A stretch of 64,000 nucleotides of DNA, taken from the NCBI GenBank assembly GCA_029245955.1, contig JAQWOH010000060.1, positions 55,341-119,340 of the forward strand, given 5' to 3'. This DNA is from Fuerstiella sp. Its GTDB lineage: Bacteria; Planctomycetota; Planctomycetia; Planctomycetales; Planctomycetaceae. The position numbers and the translations under genes are program-made. Positions 41,871-52,043 of this stretch are shown piece by piece. The notes below the pieces were generated by a model that saw only the letters and a program-made list of their open reading frames with translations, made no database searches and was not told where the DNA came from. Every line of letters starts with the position of its first letter. The first letter of the stretch is position 1.

Positions 41871-43889
41871 GTGACCAGAGATCAGCCATATCCCGTACCG
41901 CAGGAACTCAAAGCCGTGATTCGGCCGGACAAAGTCGGCCTTGCGCTGATTCTGCTGTCGTTTGTGGTCGCGGTTGTAGCACTGCTCAGCAGTCAGCCCC
42001 TGCAGAGTGCCAATGATCGTTCTCGTTGGTGTACCGTATGGTCTTTGGTAGAGCGCGGAACCTACCAAATCGACGAAATCGACAAGGTTCCTGAATGGTC
42101 CACAATCGACAAGGTGCGGCACCGGATGTCCCCGGCCGAACCGTGGCATTTTTACTCATCAAAGCCGCCACTGTTTCCCACAGTAGTGGCCGGTTTATAC
42201 TGGATCGAACGTCATACTCTGGGTTTCGATTTAATGGAGCAGCCGGCCTTCGTCACACGGCTATTGTTGTTCTTTGTGAATGTACTTCCCTTTCTGGCGG
42301 CGTTGCTGTCACTGCAGCGGTCTTTGCTGCACGCTCGTGTCGAGCGGCGGGTCTGTTGGTTTGTTCTTGTTTCCGCGGGATTTGGCAGCATGCTGAATCC
42401 GTTCCTGACCACACTCAATAACCACACTCCGGCCGCCGTGTGCGTGGTCTTCTGCCTGGCAGCATTGATTCGCGTCAGATCTGCGTCCACAGCGGCCGTT
42501 AAAGACTTCGCGATTGTTGGATGTACCGCAGCGTTGACCTGCTGCCTTGAGCTGCCCGCCGCATTGTTCGGACTGCTGACTTTTGTTCTGCTTTACAAAC
42601 ATGACTGGAAAACGACAGCGGGGGTGTACGTACCGGCGGCGATCGTTCCCTTGGCAGCGTTCTTTATCACCAACTGGATTTGCACCGGCGGGATCAAACC
42701 CTTTTACACCTACTACGGAACAGAAAAATATGTGTACGTCCACGAAGGAGTGCCCAGTTACTGGTCGCAGCCGCGGGGAATTGATGCGAATGACGAGTCT
42801 CCTGGTGTCTATCTGTTTCATTGCGTATTGGGACACCACGGTATTCTGGCGCTGACACCAGTCTTTCTTCTGACCGGTATCGGATGGCTGACAGGGCTAT
42901 GGTCGGAACGCAAAAGCGTCTTTCGTACTGTCTGGTGGCTGGGTGCCGGACTATCGTTCCTGATTCTGAGCTTTTATCTGTCACGTACACAGAACTACAA
43001 CTACGGCGGGAACTCTTCAGCATTGCGGTGGATGCTGTGGCTGACTCCGTTTTGGTGGTATGGAATGATTCCGGCTCTGCAACGATACGGCAAACGAACG
43101 TCAGGATTACTGATGTGCGTGGCATTGCTGGTTCCTTCCATCTATTCGCCACTGTATTCGCTGACCACACCCTGGCAGCCCTGCTGGATCTACACGCAGA
43201 TGCAACAAGCCGGCTGGATCGACTACAGCACGACCGTTGCGGCATTCGACCCGCCTCGATATTCCGTCGTGGGAATCATTGCCGCAGACGCCGACGACAC
43301 GTCAGAATGGAGGAGCGGCGCGCGCCGAATTTCTCTAAAGGTAATTTATCGCGTCAATTTCGATGACCAGCCCGCCGTAATTCTATCACTGACAGACGGA
43401 CAGACCGGAGCCGCCACTGATGGGGGTCGTGACGCCGAAGAAGCCAGAGCCACTCACAATCTTGTCATTCTGTCACAGGTGAAAGCCGCCGGGAAAGACA
43501 TTTCCTTCTGGCTGAAAGAATGGCAACTGCCTTTGCCTGCGGATGCAGAGGAATTCATGCAGCACTCCTCGAAATCCCTGGCAACGCCCGCAACGCAAAT
43601 CGTGCGATTATTAAGGGGACTTCCGAGTCCCAGGCCGTACAACGCGGCGAGTCCGAGATACCTCAGATACAATCGACTGTCGGGTGAGAAATGGGCTCTC
43701 CGATGCGAACGGGGCGCGTCACGTGTCGCCTTCGACGATCCGGAACATGGTCGTTGCTGGCATCGCTGTGATGTGATGTACTGCGACGAATTGCCGTTTG
43801 GCGTCGCACAGTGGAGTATTCAGGTTGTCAGACATTCAGACAACACTCTTGTTCGATCGGAAACGTGGACGTGTACGACGCTTCCTTAA
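41871..43889 (+). CDS. Multipass membrane protein, glycosyltransferase-39-like topology
   Basis: About 672 residues from the GTG at 41871; an in-frame TTG at 41820 lies inside the terminator. At least ten hydrophobic segments occur in the first 440 residues (for example VGLALILLSFVVAVVALL, LLLFFVNVLPFLAALLSL, LSFLILSFYLSRTQNY). Between helices 1 and 2 there is a long extracytoplasmic loop with WHFYSSKPPLFP, the layout of PMT/GT39-like lipid-sugar transferases and of planctomycete membrane proteins of unknown function. The C-terminal 200 residues are soluble and beta-rich. No acidic catalytic motif is certain, so glycosyl transfer is only a suggestion. Confidence 0.75.
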   Translation: MTRDQPYPVPQELKAVIRPDKVGLALILLSFVVAVVALLSSQPLQSANDRSRWCTVWSLVERGTYQIDEIDKVPEWSTIDKVRHRMSPAEPWHFYSSKPPLFPTVVAGLYWIERHTLGFDLMEQPAFVTRLLLFFVNVLPFLAALLSLQRSLLHARVERRVCWFVLVSAGFGSMLNPFLTTLNNHTPAAVCVVFCLAALIRVRSASTAAVKDFAIVGCTAALTCCLELPAALFGLLTFVLLYKHDWKTTAGVYVPAAIVPLAAFFITNWICTGGIKPFYTYYGTEKYVYVHEGVPSYWSQPRGIDANDESPGVYLFHCVLGHHGILALTPVFLLTGIGWLTGLWSERKSVFRTVWWLGAGLSFLILSFYLSRTQNYNYGGNSSALRWMLWLTPFWWYGMIPALQRYGKRTSGLLMCVALLVPSIYSPLYSLTTPWQPCWIYTQMQQAGWIDYSTTVAAFDPPRYSVVGIIAADADDTSEWRSGARRISLKVIYRVNFDDQPAVILSLTDGQTGAATDGGRDAEEARATHNLVILSQVKAAGKDISFWLKEWQLPLPADAEEFMQHSSKSLATPATQIVRLLRGLPSPRPYNAASPRYLRYNRLSGEKWALRCERGASRVAFDDPEHGRCWHRCDVMYCDELPFGVAQWSIQVVRHSDNTLVRSETWTCTTLP

Positions 43890-44098
43890 CTTCTGACTTC
43901 TGCTTTGCAGATTGGCCACTGCCCCCGGGCGGATGTGGCGTAAGCGTACCGCAACGATCTGCAGGTTACAAAAATGCGGAGACGCGAAAACATCTGTTGG
44001 CTGCCGTTGAGTGGTCCAAATGTAATACGTCTCCGATCTGGACGTCCGGTACTGCTCGGATTTCCGACCGAAACATCTTCATTCCACGATCAGCTCTG

Positions 44099-45139
44099 GT
44101 GCACTTCACACTTACGTTTGTGTTGCTGTGGGCGACACAAACAGCTGCTCAGGACATCGAGACAAGGTTGCCGCTTACCGGCACTGACACGATCACGATC
44201 CTTCACACTTCCAGCGAACAGACACGTCGGATTTCCGGTAGGATTGAAGATATTTCGGGCGAATCGCTGACTCTTCGGCGGGGCGGACGCGGCAGCGTTG
44301 AGTTCTACAGAGTTACGGATATCGTTGAACTTTCTTTTTCAAGAAGTGACGATTTTGAGAAAGGTCTGCAGCATGCGCAGAACGGACAGGCACGACGCGC
44401 TCTGGAGTACTTCGACCGAGCCCTCAAAGGGGAAGTACGATCCTGGGCGTGGAATGAACTGCAGGCCACAGCCGCAAAGACCGCTGTGCGGGGGGGAGAA
44501 CGAATGCAGGCTGTTGAACGCATCAACCAGATCTTTTCGAAGGATCGCAGAACTCGACACGTGTCATCTCTGCCGCTGGTTTGGGATTCACGATTGCCGA
44601 CCCGGGAGCGACTTCCGGAGATCCCGGATGGTCTGGACAGTGATTCACTGGTGGAGCAGTTGGCGGCAGCCTCAGCTGTCCTGCACGATCCTGTACATCG
44701 GGTTCGGGCAAGATCTGTCCTGGAGCGATTGCGGCGATTCAGTGGCCTGAAGCGAGTCAGCGACCTGGCTGAAATACAGCTGTGGCGCATGCACCTGCTG
44801 GAGCATCCACTTACTCCGACGCCAATCCTAAACGTCTGGAACGACCGCATTCGTCACCTGCCAGTGGCCGCCAGACATGGTCCGCAATTCACTATCGGAC
44901 GGTGCCTGTTACAGATGCCTGACCACGATCGAGCGGCGTTGGCATTTTTGTGGGGGCCCCTGATGATTCCTGACGACGAAGCTCTGGCGGCTCAATCACT
45001 GCGAGAGGGTATTTACTGCCTGAACATGGCCGGACGGCGGAAGGCAGCAGAGCAACTGACGTCAGAACTAAAACGCCGATTTCCAGAGACTTCTGCGGCA
45101 TTGAGTATTGCAGATGATGCGTCCGGACAACTGGAATAG
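44099..45139 (+). CDS. Secreted protein of unknown function with TPR-like region
   Basis: The frame is open from 43811, but no ATG exists in it. GTG 44099 is proposed because it begins a signal-peptide-like segment (VHFTLTFVLLWATQTAAQ); GTG 43811 and TTG 43997 are alternatives. After processing comes DTITILHTSSEQTRRISGRI, then EDISGESLTLRRGGRGSVEF, an SH3-like beta region that many planctomycete proteins carry. HAQNGQARRALEYFDRALKG follows, a TPR motif, and then a helical C-terminal half ending in AAEQLTSELKRRFPETSAA. Proteins of this build occur in planctomycetes without known function. It is followed 48 bases later by a small membrane-protein gene. Confidence 0.7.
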   Translation: MHFTLTFVLLWATQTAAQDIETRLPLTGTDTITILHTSSEQTRRISGRIEDISGESLTLRRGGRGSVEFYRVTDIVELSFSRSDDFEKGLQHAQNGQARRALEYFDRALKGEVRSWAWNELQATAAKTAVRGGERMQAVERINQIFSKDRRTRHVSSLPLVWDSRLPTRERLPEIPDGLDSDSLVEQLAAASAVLHDPVHRVRARSVLERLRRFSGLKRVSDLAEIQLWRMHLLEHPLTPTPILNVWNDRIRHLPVAARHGPQFTIGRCLLQMPDHDRAALAFLWGPLMIPDDEALAAQSLREGIYCLNMAGRRKAAEQLTSELKRRFPETSAALSIADDASGQLE

Positions 45140-45187
45140 CCTAAGATACTGAGTAACGAACCAAAGGCCGGGTCGTCGGAATATTCG

Positions 45188-45562
45188 GTGAACCCGTATA
45201 CGGTTGCCGAATCAGTCGACGAACAGGACCGCCCACCGCTGCCATCGACGCAGCATGCTCTGGTGGGCTGTCTCAGTGGCAGTATCAGCTTACGGGTCGT
45301 GGCGATTCTGCTGACAGTGATGGGCCTGGTAGTTACGGTTGTGTATGACATGCAGCCCTTTCCGCGTGACACGAACTACTTCATAATTACCGCATTACTC
45401 ATTGCAGGATGGGTCGTGTCGCTGGCCGTTTCCCTGCTGGCCGGTGTCCGATCGTTCCAAAGGGTACGGAAACCTGTCGGGACGCTGTACCGTCCTTCCC
45501 TCGCTCGGGCCGAGCTTGAGCAACACGTGGTTGCACTACTGAAAGACCGTGAATCGAGCTGA
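45188..45562 (+). CDS. Small two-helix membrane protein
   Basis: A 124-residue protein starting with GTG at 45188. MNPYTVAE is a common beginning of planctomycete small membrane proteins. Two hydrophobic helices are clear: ISLRVVAILLTVMGLVVTVV and FIITALLIAGWVVSLAVSLL, joined by a short loop (YDMQPFPRDTN). The C-terminus is charged (RVRKPVGTLYRPSLARAELE). It sits between the TPR-like secreted protein and the aldo/keto reductase genes on the same strand. No function can be assigned. Confidence 0.65.
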   Translation: MNPYTVAESVDEQDRPPLPSTQHALVGCLSGSISLRVVAILLTVMGLVVTVVYDMQPFPRDTNYFIITALLIAGWVVSLAVSLLAGVRSFQRVRKPVGTLYRPSLARAELEQHVVALLKDRESS

Positions 45563-45628
45563 CGGATTGTGGACATTGCAGGGCTGACCGTCGCTGTCAC
45601 GCCAACGTCATGTCTGGAGAACCAAAGT

Positions 45629-46633
45629 ATGCAGTTCAGAGCACTTGGAAACAGTGAGCTAAAGATCAGTGTGATCGGCCTGGGTACCTGGGCGATTGGG
45701 GGCGGAAACTGGAAGTTCGGCTGGGGTGACCAGGACGAATCCGAAGCAATCGAGACTATCGTCAAGTCCGTTGAAGTCGGAGTCAACTGGATTGATACAG
45801 CCGCAATCTACGGTCTCGGTCGCAGCGAACAGATGGTCGGCAAAGCGCTCAGACTGATTCCGGCTGATTCTCGGCCGATTATCGCGACGAAATGTGGTCG
45901 CACTAACATCGGCCGCGGAGACATCGGTAAATGCCTGCTGCGGGACAGCATTATTGCCGAATGTGAGGCCAGTCTGCAACGGCTTAACATCGACTGTATC
46001 GATTTGTATCAGATGCACTGGCCGGAACCGGATGACCAGATCGAAGAGGGTTGGCACACTCTGGTTGATCTGAAGGCACAGGGGAAGGTTCAGCATATCG
46101 GGGTGTCCAATCACAGTGTGGCTCAGATGCAGAGACTGCAGGCGATTCATCCCATTACATCGTTGCAACCGGCCTACAGCATGATCGCACGTAATATTGA
46201 ACCGGAGCTTCTTCCGTTTTGCGGTCACGAAAATATTGGAGTCCTGTGCTATAGTCCAATGGGGAAGGGGCTGCTGACGGGGACCTTCACCGCCGAACGT
46301 GTTGCGGCACTGCCAGCGAAGGATCATCGGACCAGGGACCCCCGATTCCAGTCACCGCAACTGGAAGTCAATCTTGCATTTGTGAAAGAACTGGCTGCCG
46401 TCTCAGAAGGTCTCGGCTGGACACTGCCAGAACTGTCGATTGCATGGGTCCTGCGACAACCGGAGGTAACTGCCGCCATCGTTGGTGCCCGTCGCCCCGA
46501 CCAGATCGTTCAGACGGCGGCTGCAGGCACACGCGGCATGGCTGCCGATTCGATCATGGCAGTGGAATCGGCGCTGCAACGCCGAGATGAGGCACTTGCT
46601 GCGCTGGGCCACATTGAGCAACCCAAGGTCTAG
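45629..46633 (+). CDS. Aldo/keto reductase
   Basis: NADPH-dependent oxidoreductase of 334 residues, TIM-barrel fold, cytoplasmic. The N-terminus reads MQFRALGNSELKISVIGLGT. The active-site elements are WIDTAAIYGLGRSEQMVGKA (aspartate and tyrosine), PIIATKCG (lysine) and LYQMHWPEP (histidine). The cofactor-binding end is VGARRPDQIVQTA. The ATG at 45629 matches the family start; the frame opens earlier at 45569. The substrate is not inferable. It overlaps the convergent M29 aminopeptidase gene by four bases. Confidence 0.93.
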   Translation: MQFRALGNSELKISVIGLGTWAIGGGNWKFGWGDQDESEAIETIVKSVEVGVNWIDTAAIYGLGRSEQMVGKALRLIPADSRPIIATKCGRTNIGRGDIGKCLLRDSIIAECEASLQRLNIDCIDLYQMHWPEPDDQIEEGWHTLVDLKAQGKVQHIGVSNHSVAQMQRLQAIHPITSLQPAYSMIARNIEPELLPFCGHENIGVLCYSPMGKGLLTGTFTAERVAALPAKDHRTRDPRFQSPQLEVNLAFVKELAAVSEGLGWTLPELSIAWVLRQPEVTAAIVGARRPDQIVQTAAAGTRGMAADSIMAVESALQRRDEALAALGHIEQPKV

Positions 46634-47760
46634 CCGGCAGAAGTCGGCAGACCGTCGTTCAATGGCGCCAGATCCTCGGGTACGAAGAATCCGTCTTTAC
46701 GAATCACGTTTCCGTCGAACGAAATCTCGCCACCTCCGTAATCGGCACGCTGAATCAGGACCAGGTCCCAGTGGACCTTGCTGCGATTTCCATTGTCCGC
46801 TTCGTCATACGCATTGCCCGGCGTGAAATGGAACGACCCGCCGATCTTTTCGTCAAACAGCGTGTCGAGCATCGGATGAAGAATGCGATTGTTGGTTCCG
46901 AAGGACCATTCCCCAATAAAACGAGCCCCGTCATCCGAATCGAGAATACGATTAAGTCGTTCCGGTTCGTTGGCACAGGTGGCCTTTTCAATTCGGCCGT
47001 TCTGCAACTCAAACTCAATTCCGTCAAAGACAACGCCCTGGTATCGTGACAGCGTGTTGAATCGTATCGTTCCGTGAACACTGTCTAAGACCGGCGCCGT
47101 AAAGCATTCGCCATCAGGAATATTGGATTCTCCCGCACACGGAATGACGGGAATGTCTTTTATCGAAAATCTCAGGTCCGTTCCGGGTGCCGTGATATGA
47201 ACCTGATCGGCGGCCTCCATGCGGGCCACCAGAGGCTTCAGGTCTTCTGCCATTTTCGCATAGTCAGCCGTGCACACGTCGAAAAAGAATTCTTCGAACT
47301 GTGGCGTGCTTTGCCTGGCCGCCTGAGCCATCGACGACGTTGGGTATCGCAGGACGACCCAGCGTGTCTGCCGGACACGAATGTCAGTATGCACGGGGCT
47401 CCACCAGTGTTCGGTGAACAGTTCCATCTTTGCGGGCGGTACGTCCGAAAATTCATCGGAATTGGCGGATCCGCGAATTCCAATGTAGGCGTCTGCAGCT
47501 TCCATCGCACCTTTCTCCACAGTTCCGGCCCATTGCATGGTGTCCACGTCGGCCCCCCGATAAAGACTCCGCAGGATGGTATTGTCTTTCCAGATGACAA
47601 AGGGTGTCGCGCCGCGGGCATAGGCAGTGTCAACAAGGTCACAGACCAATGCTGTTTCCGGCAGGTCAAAGGCTTCGATTATAATCTTGTCGCCGCGGCG
47701 AAGCTGACAACTGTGGTCGATCAGTGTTTCGGCGAGATGCGTGATTCGAGGATCTTTCAT
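46630..47760 (-). CDS. M29 family aminopeptidase
   Basis: A 376-residue metallo-aminopeptidase related to thermophilic AmpS/AmpT, releasing N-terminal residues from peptides in the cytoplasm. Recognisable blocks are KDPRITHLAETLIDHSCQL, GDKIIIEAFDLPETALV, ESNIPDGECFTAPVLDSVHG (metal-ligand glutamates), GEWSFGTNNRILHPMLDTLF and KVHWDLVLIQRADYGGGEI, which match the family's C-terminal metal site. The ATG at 47760 (MKDPRI) fits homologues; ATG 47778 is six codons earlier. It is convergent with the aldo/keto reductase gene. Confidence 0.92.
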   Translation of the reverse strand: MKDPRITHLAETLIDHSCQLRRGDKIIIEAFDLPETALVCDLVDTAYARGATPFVIWKDNTILRSLYRGADVDTMQWAGTVEKGAMEAADAYIGIRGSANSDEFSDVPPAKMELFTEHWWSPVHTDIRVRQTRWVVLRYPTSSMAQAARQSTPQFEEFFFDVCTADYAKMAEDLKPLVARMEAADQVHITAPGTDLRFSIKDIPVIPCAGESNIPDGECFTAPVLDSVHGTIRFNTLSRYQGVVFDGIEFELQNGRIEKATCANEPERLNRILDSDDGARFIGEWSFGTNNRILHPMLDTLFDEKIGGSFHFTPGNAYDEADNGNRSKVHWDLVLIQRADYGGGEISFDGNVIRKDGFFVPEDLAPLNDGLPTSAG

Positions 47761-48006
47761 GGCTCTTGTTTCTTTCATATTGCCGACTGGCAGCGAATTA
47801 TTGAGAACGCCTGTTCAGATATCGACAGAGGCAGTTATCAGCTCCCGCGCCTGATCAAGTGACCGGCGACACCAATCAGAGCCTGGCTGACTCCTCCGGG
47901 AAGAACCAAATCTGAGGCAGTCCCGTGTCCCCGTCGTTCCGACGACGTTGCTGCAGAACCTAGGCTGCTTTGTAACGACGGACCTTCTGCCGTTTGCGGT
48001 GACAGG

Positions 48007-50352
48007 CTAGTCTGCAGACTCCGTTCCCGGATCCTGAGGGTACAGGATCAGCCGGTCATGACACAAGACAATCAGGTCCTGGCGTCCATCTCCTGTGACG
48101 TCCGCCACCAGTCCCTCGCGTGGCTCAGTTCCGCGTGACGTGGACTTGGACACCAAGCGTTTTTCTTCAAAGATCCGAAAATTCGTGGCCGACCGTAACC
48201 CCTTGTCTGAGTCATATCGGAGCACCTCAAGTCCATCAATGCTGGTGTCAATGATCGTCAGGTCGACAGCGTCGTCTCCGTTCACATCGCCGGCGATGAT
48301 GTCCGCCGGGTAGGCATTCTCGCGTTCTGATTCAAAAGAAGCCAACTCGGCCAGTTCCGTTCCGTTTTGTCCCGAGTACAACACCGCAAATTGCTTGGCA
48401 CCGTGCAGCAGAAGGTCCTCTGTTCCGTCGCCATTCAGATCCGCCACGAAACATCCGACATAACGCAGAGACCCCAGTTCAACTTCCCGCCACGGTCGGA
48501 ACAGACCATCCATCATTCTGAGAATTCGCAGTTTTTTCACGCCTGTATCGACCAGCACAACCTCGTCTTCGTCACGATTATCAAGATTCAGCACGGCTAC
48601 ACCCGCGATTCGTGCTTTGGATTCACCTGCGTTGAACTGATCCACAACGGCCCATGATGTCCCATCGAACTTCATCGTTCGTGCAAAGGCTTCCCGCGCC
48701 ACATACAGGTGGCCATTCTTCTGAAATAGCTCCCCCGCCGATGTGGTACCCAGATTGAGCGGAGCGTTCTTGTGAAATGTATGCTCGCCCTGAGCGCGGT
48801 GCAGCAGCGTGATACCCTCGTTCCCTGCCCCCCGGGGAACCACAAGCACTTTGTCTGATGAATCCGGCGCTGAGTCGATCGCCATCAGCGAAACGCCGCG
48901 CGTGCCGACGGCAGATGACTCCAGATCGACTGCTTCCCCGATTTTGTCCCACGATGTATCGCCCGAAACCTTATAAAACTGCATCTGCACGCTCGAGGAA
49001 CTGCCTGATCCGGTTGTGATACAGGCCGCCAGCTGAACATCGTCCCCCTTACCCAGTACCTGGATAGCCGCCAGTTTGTGACCCTCCGGTGGCTTGGCGA
49101 CGGTCGTGGGAAATGATAGCCGGCCGTCTTTGAAGCGGCTCACAGCAATGGCTGCCTCTTTGTCACTCATCTGAATGACTTCTGCACGCCCGTCACCATC
49201 TGTGTCCACCACGCATATGTCTTCTGCGCCGAGCAGAGCAGGGTACGTTTCCGCGGTGTCGAGACCGTCTACACCGTTCTGTCGGTATAACAACACCTGT
49301 GCATTCTCCGGATCTGCAACAACAACGTCCTGCAACCCATCACCATCCACATCCCCAACGGCGATTGCCCGGCCCCGACTGGACGCCGGTTGACCAATCC
49401 CGTACTGAACAAGTCGTGTTGGAAGCCCCGATTCATGTTTAACGGACTTTCGGATCTTCGACACAACCACTCTTCCGGTGCGACTGTCGATCGTGAGAAT
49501 TTCTTTGCCGGGCAACTGATCGACATCGTACAGTGTGACGGATCGGGGCTGACTCAGATCAAATCGCACTTCCGGCCCAAGTCTGCCGTCCTCAGTCTGG
49601 ATCCGAGCGCATAGTCCACGTTCTGAGCCTTCGGTTGCCTGATAGCTGAGATCGTCGCGACCATCTCCGTCGATGTCGGCGACCTGCAATAATGACAACT
49701 GCGATGAAGTGTTAATAAGCCGGGACGGTGTTCCCATAGTTCCGTCATCCATCTGATACAGCACATAGGTAACCTCCTTCCCCAGAACAGCCACATCTGT
49801 CAGGTCATCACCGTTCAGGTCACCAGATGAGATCATCCACGACGCCGGAGCGAGTTCGGGCAGTCGAACAGACCAGCGGCGATTCCAGTCGATCTTGCCC
49901 TTGTCCGGCTGGTACCGCAGCACCAGCCGATCCGGTGTCCCCACATAGGCGACGTCCGGTCTGCCGTCGTTGTCAAAGTCAGCGGCCACGAGTCCCGCGA
50001 TTTCCTTATCCACCGGGATCTGTCGGACGTCGAAACGCCAGTCGGACTTGACATCGTTGACGTAGCGACCTGAGGGCACCTGAGGCTCCACGTGGTCCGC
50101 CCGCTGACTGAACAATCTCAGACAACTGGCGCGATTGTCCACCGCCAGAATATCCGTGCGTCCATCGGCATCGAAGTCACCGGATACCAGGTTGAACGCG
50201 CGACCGTCCAGTTTGAATATCTCAACATCCGTGAAGCCGTAGAACTGAGCCAGCGGATTACTGTCAACAGAAGCATCGCTGCCCCTGGCAGCCAGCACCA
50301 TGCAGACTGTCAGGCCCGCTGAGACCTGTCCGATTCGTAAGAGCAGATTCAC
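48007..50352 (-). CDS. Large secreted FG-GAP/VCBS repeat protein
   Basis: A 781-residue exported protein. The signal peptide is MNLLLRIGQVSAGLTVCMVL and is cut near AARGSDA. About a dozen calcium-loop repeats follow, for example DFDADGRTDIL, DFDNDGRPDV, DLNGDDLTDV, DIDGDGRDDL, DVDGDGLQDV, DTDGDGRAEV, DLNGDGTEDL, DVNGDDAVDL and DVTGDGRQDL. This number suggests two adjacent seven-bladed propellers. The protein is roughly twice the length of the FG-GAP protein at 757-1923. No catalytic domain is visible. A structured hairpin lies about 110 bases upstream of the start. Confidence 0.88.
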   Translation of the reverse strand: MNLLLRIGQVSAGLTVCMVLAARGSDASVDSNPLAQFYGFTDVEIFKLDGRAFNLVSGDFDADGRTDILAVDNRASCLRLFSQRADHVEPQVPSGRYVNDVKSDWRFDVRQIPVDKEIAGLVAADFDNDGRPDVAYVGTPDRLVLRYQPDKGKIDWNRRWSVRLPELAPASWMISSGDLNGDDLTDVAVLGKEVTYVLYQMDDGTMGTPSRLINTSSQLSLLQVADIDGDGRDDLSYQATEGSERGLCARIQTEDGRLGPEVRFDLSQPRSVTLYDVDQLPGKEILTIDSRTGRVVVSKIRKSVKHESGLPTRLVQYGIGQPASSRGRAIAVGDVDGDGLQDVVVADPENAQVLLYRQNGVDGLDTAETYPALLGAEDICVVDTDGDGRAEVIQMSDKEAAIAVSRFKDGRLSFPTTVAKPPEGHKLAAIQVLGKGDDVQLAACITTGSGSSSSVQMQFYKVSGDTSWDKIGEAVDLESSAVGTRGVSLMAIDSAPDSSDKVLVVPRGAGNEGITLLHRAQGEHTFHKNAPLNLGTTSAGELFQKNGHLYVAREAFARTMKFDGTSWAVVDQFNAGESKARIAGVAVLNLDNRDEDEVVLVDTGVKKLRILRMMDGLFRPWREVELGSLRYVGCFVADLNGDGTEDLLLHGAKQFAVLYSGQNGTELAELASFESERENAYPADIIAGDVNGDDAVDLTIIDTSIDGLEVLRYDSDKGLRSATNFRIFEEKRLVSKSTSRGTEPREGLVADVTGDGRQDLIVLCHDRLILYPQDPGTESAD

Positions 50353-50964
50353 GTATCACACCTCTTTACGTTGAATGTTCATGCAGGAACCGCGGCCATA
50401 CGCAGCCGCACATTGTCCATGTACCACAGGTCGTCTCAAAAGCTCTGGTGATCCGGCGCGTAAGCGACGGAATCTTCTGAAATTGTCTCAATTGCAGTGT
50501 ATCGCTTACGTCCCGAATCGTTCGATGATAAAGCTGCTCCTAGGCAGTCGGAGCAGCTATCGACAAGATAGGCCTGAGGACTCATCCCGTGCAGAACGTT
50601 ATTCTTGAAAGGCCGGGCCATCCTTGCAAGCCGATGTGCAACACACAGTCTGTAAGTGAGTGAAACCGGTGCGTTGTTCGATGTCACATTGGCATTACGG
50701 CCGCTGTCGTCAGCAGATCACCTCCGATCCGATTCACTCTGCATGTCGTCAAAACCGGTACACGTGTCCTGTGGGGGCATTCCGCCAATGCCGTTTGGAG
50801 ATTTGGTCGATAGATGCAGGCATACAACACCTATCGTACAGCGGCATACGCACGGATTGCGCGTCAGACCGAAGCCATAAGGAATTTTCAATCTGTGTGG
50901 CTGCATGAGGTAATAATTTCGCACGTTTCACGGAGGAGACCGTTTACGAATAACCGGCCTTCAA
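50353..50964. other. Divergent intergenic region with nested hairpin
   Basis: A 612-base region without a convincing gene. It carries a nested hairpin at 50459-50510 and must contain promoters for the leftward FG-GAP gene and the rightward hydrolase gene. The remaining sequence shows no element that I can name. Confidence 0.4.
50459..50510. repeat. Nested inverted repeats, possible structured RNA
   Basis: CGTAAGCGA (50459-50467) pairs perfectly with TCGCTTACG (50502-50510). Inside this, AATTG-TCT-CAATT (50481-50493) forms a second stem, giving a two-tier hairpin with symmetric internal loops. It lies about 110 bases upstream of the FG-GAP gene on the minus strand. It could be a leader structure, a small RNA or a protein-binding site. 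Confidence 0.45.
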
Positions 50965-52026
50965 ATGATGCTACGCGAATTACTTGAAGCGAACCTCCGT
51001 GGAGCTGGCCCTCGTGTCCTGGCGGTCGCTCTTCTGTCCTGTGTCGCTTCTGTGACGCGAGGCGAGGAACTGTCCGGCGCTGAGGCAGCACAGGCGTCGG
51101 TGAACGTCGCGGTTACTGATGCGCCGCTGAGTGACAGTGGTTTCTGGATTGTCAGCACCCACGATTCACCTCAGTCCTTTGACCACGCGCGTCCTCGGTT
51201 CTGTCCCGCGGTTCTGCGCTACGAACAATGTGTCGGCTATCGGCCGTCCAGGATCGCCGAACTATGTGCAGGACTGGAACCCGGAATTCCCGTGTGCATA
51301 ATGGTTCATGGCAGCTTTGTCGACTGGGCGAGTGCATGTCGCGAATCAATTTCGACATGGCACTGGCTCCGCCGCGGATCAATGGGGCGACGCATGCAGA
51401 TGATCTATCTGACGTGGCCCAGCTATTCGCCTCTCGGACCGATGCTGCAACTGGAGGTCAACAAACTGGGACGAAGGGCAGCTCGAAACGGCTATTACCT
51501 GGCGGAACTCACTCAGCACGTTCCGCCGGAATGCCCAATCTGTCTACTGGGACACAGTCACGGCACCCGAGTGATCGCGTCTGCTCTGCATCTGCTGGCC
51601 GGAGGCAGTGTGCAGGGCGTCTGTCATCCATATGCCCGGGCCGCAGGGCGCCGCATCCGCACCGTTTTTGCTGCATCGGCGATTGACCATGACTGGCTCA
51701 ATCCTTCCCATCGTTATGGACGCGCACTGTGCAGCACCCAATGCCTTCTGAATCTGCAGAACCGTCGAGACCCGGCACTGAGGATCTATTCGTGCCGCCT
51801 GCCGCTGATCGCGAAACAACCCTTTGGCCTGACCGGTCTGACATTCCGTGATCGACGACAACTGGGAGCATGGGGCCAGAAAGTTAACGACTATGACGTT
51901 ACTGAAGTCATTGGGGCCGCACATCTGTGGCCTTACTATTTCAACCGGATATCTCTCGCCTGTGCTGTGCACAACTACGTCTATTTCCCGGAACGCATCC
52001 CGCCGTCAGCGGCGTCTTCGAACTGA
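50965..52026 (+). CDS. Secreted alpha/beta hydrolase-like protein
   Basis: A 353-residue protein with a probable signal peptide (LRGAGPRVLAVALLSCVASV). An alpha/beta-hydrolase core follows: VCIMVHGSFVDWA (oxyanion strand), LLGHSHGTRVIASAL with the nucleophile elbow GHSHG, and HLWPYYF or an adjacent histidine near the C-terminus as a possible third triad member. The build recalls DUF900-type hydrolases. WPSYSPLGPMLQLEVNKLGR lies between. Tandem ATGs at 50965 and 50968 leave the start open. It precedes an RsmC-like methyltransferase gene by 17 bases, a likely operon. Substrate unknown. Confidence 0.72.
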   Translation: MMLRELLEANLRGAGPRVLAVALLSCVASVTRGEELSGAEAAQASVNVAVTDAPLSDSGFWIVSTHDSPQSFDHARPRFCPAVLRYEQCVGYRPSRIAELCAGLEPGIPVCIMVHGSFVDWASACRESISTWHWLRRGSMGRRMQMIYLTWPSYSPLGPMLQLEVNKLGRRAARNGYYLAELTQHVPPECPICLLGHSHGTRVIASALHLLAGGSVQGVCHPYARAAGRRIRTVFAASAIDHDWLNPSHRYGRALCSTQCLLNLQNRRDPALRIYSCRLPLIAKQPFGLTGLTFRDRRQLGAWGQKVNDYDVTEVIGAAHLWPYYFNRISLACAVHNYVYFPERIPPSAASSN

Positions 52027-52043
52027 GAGTGCAGCACGGACCT

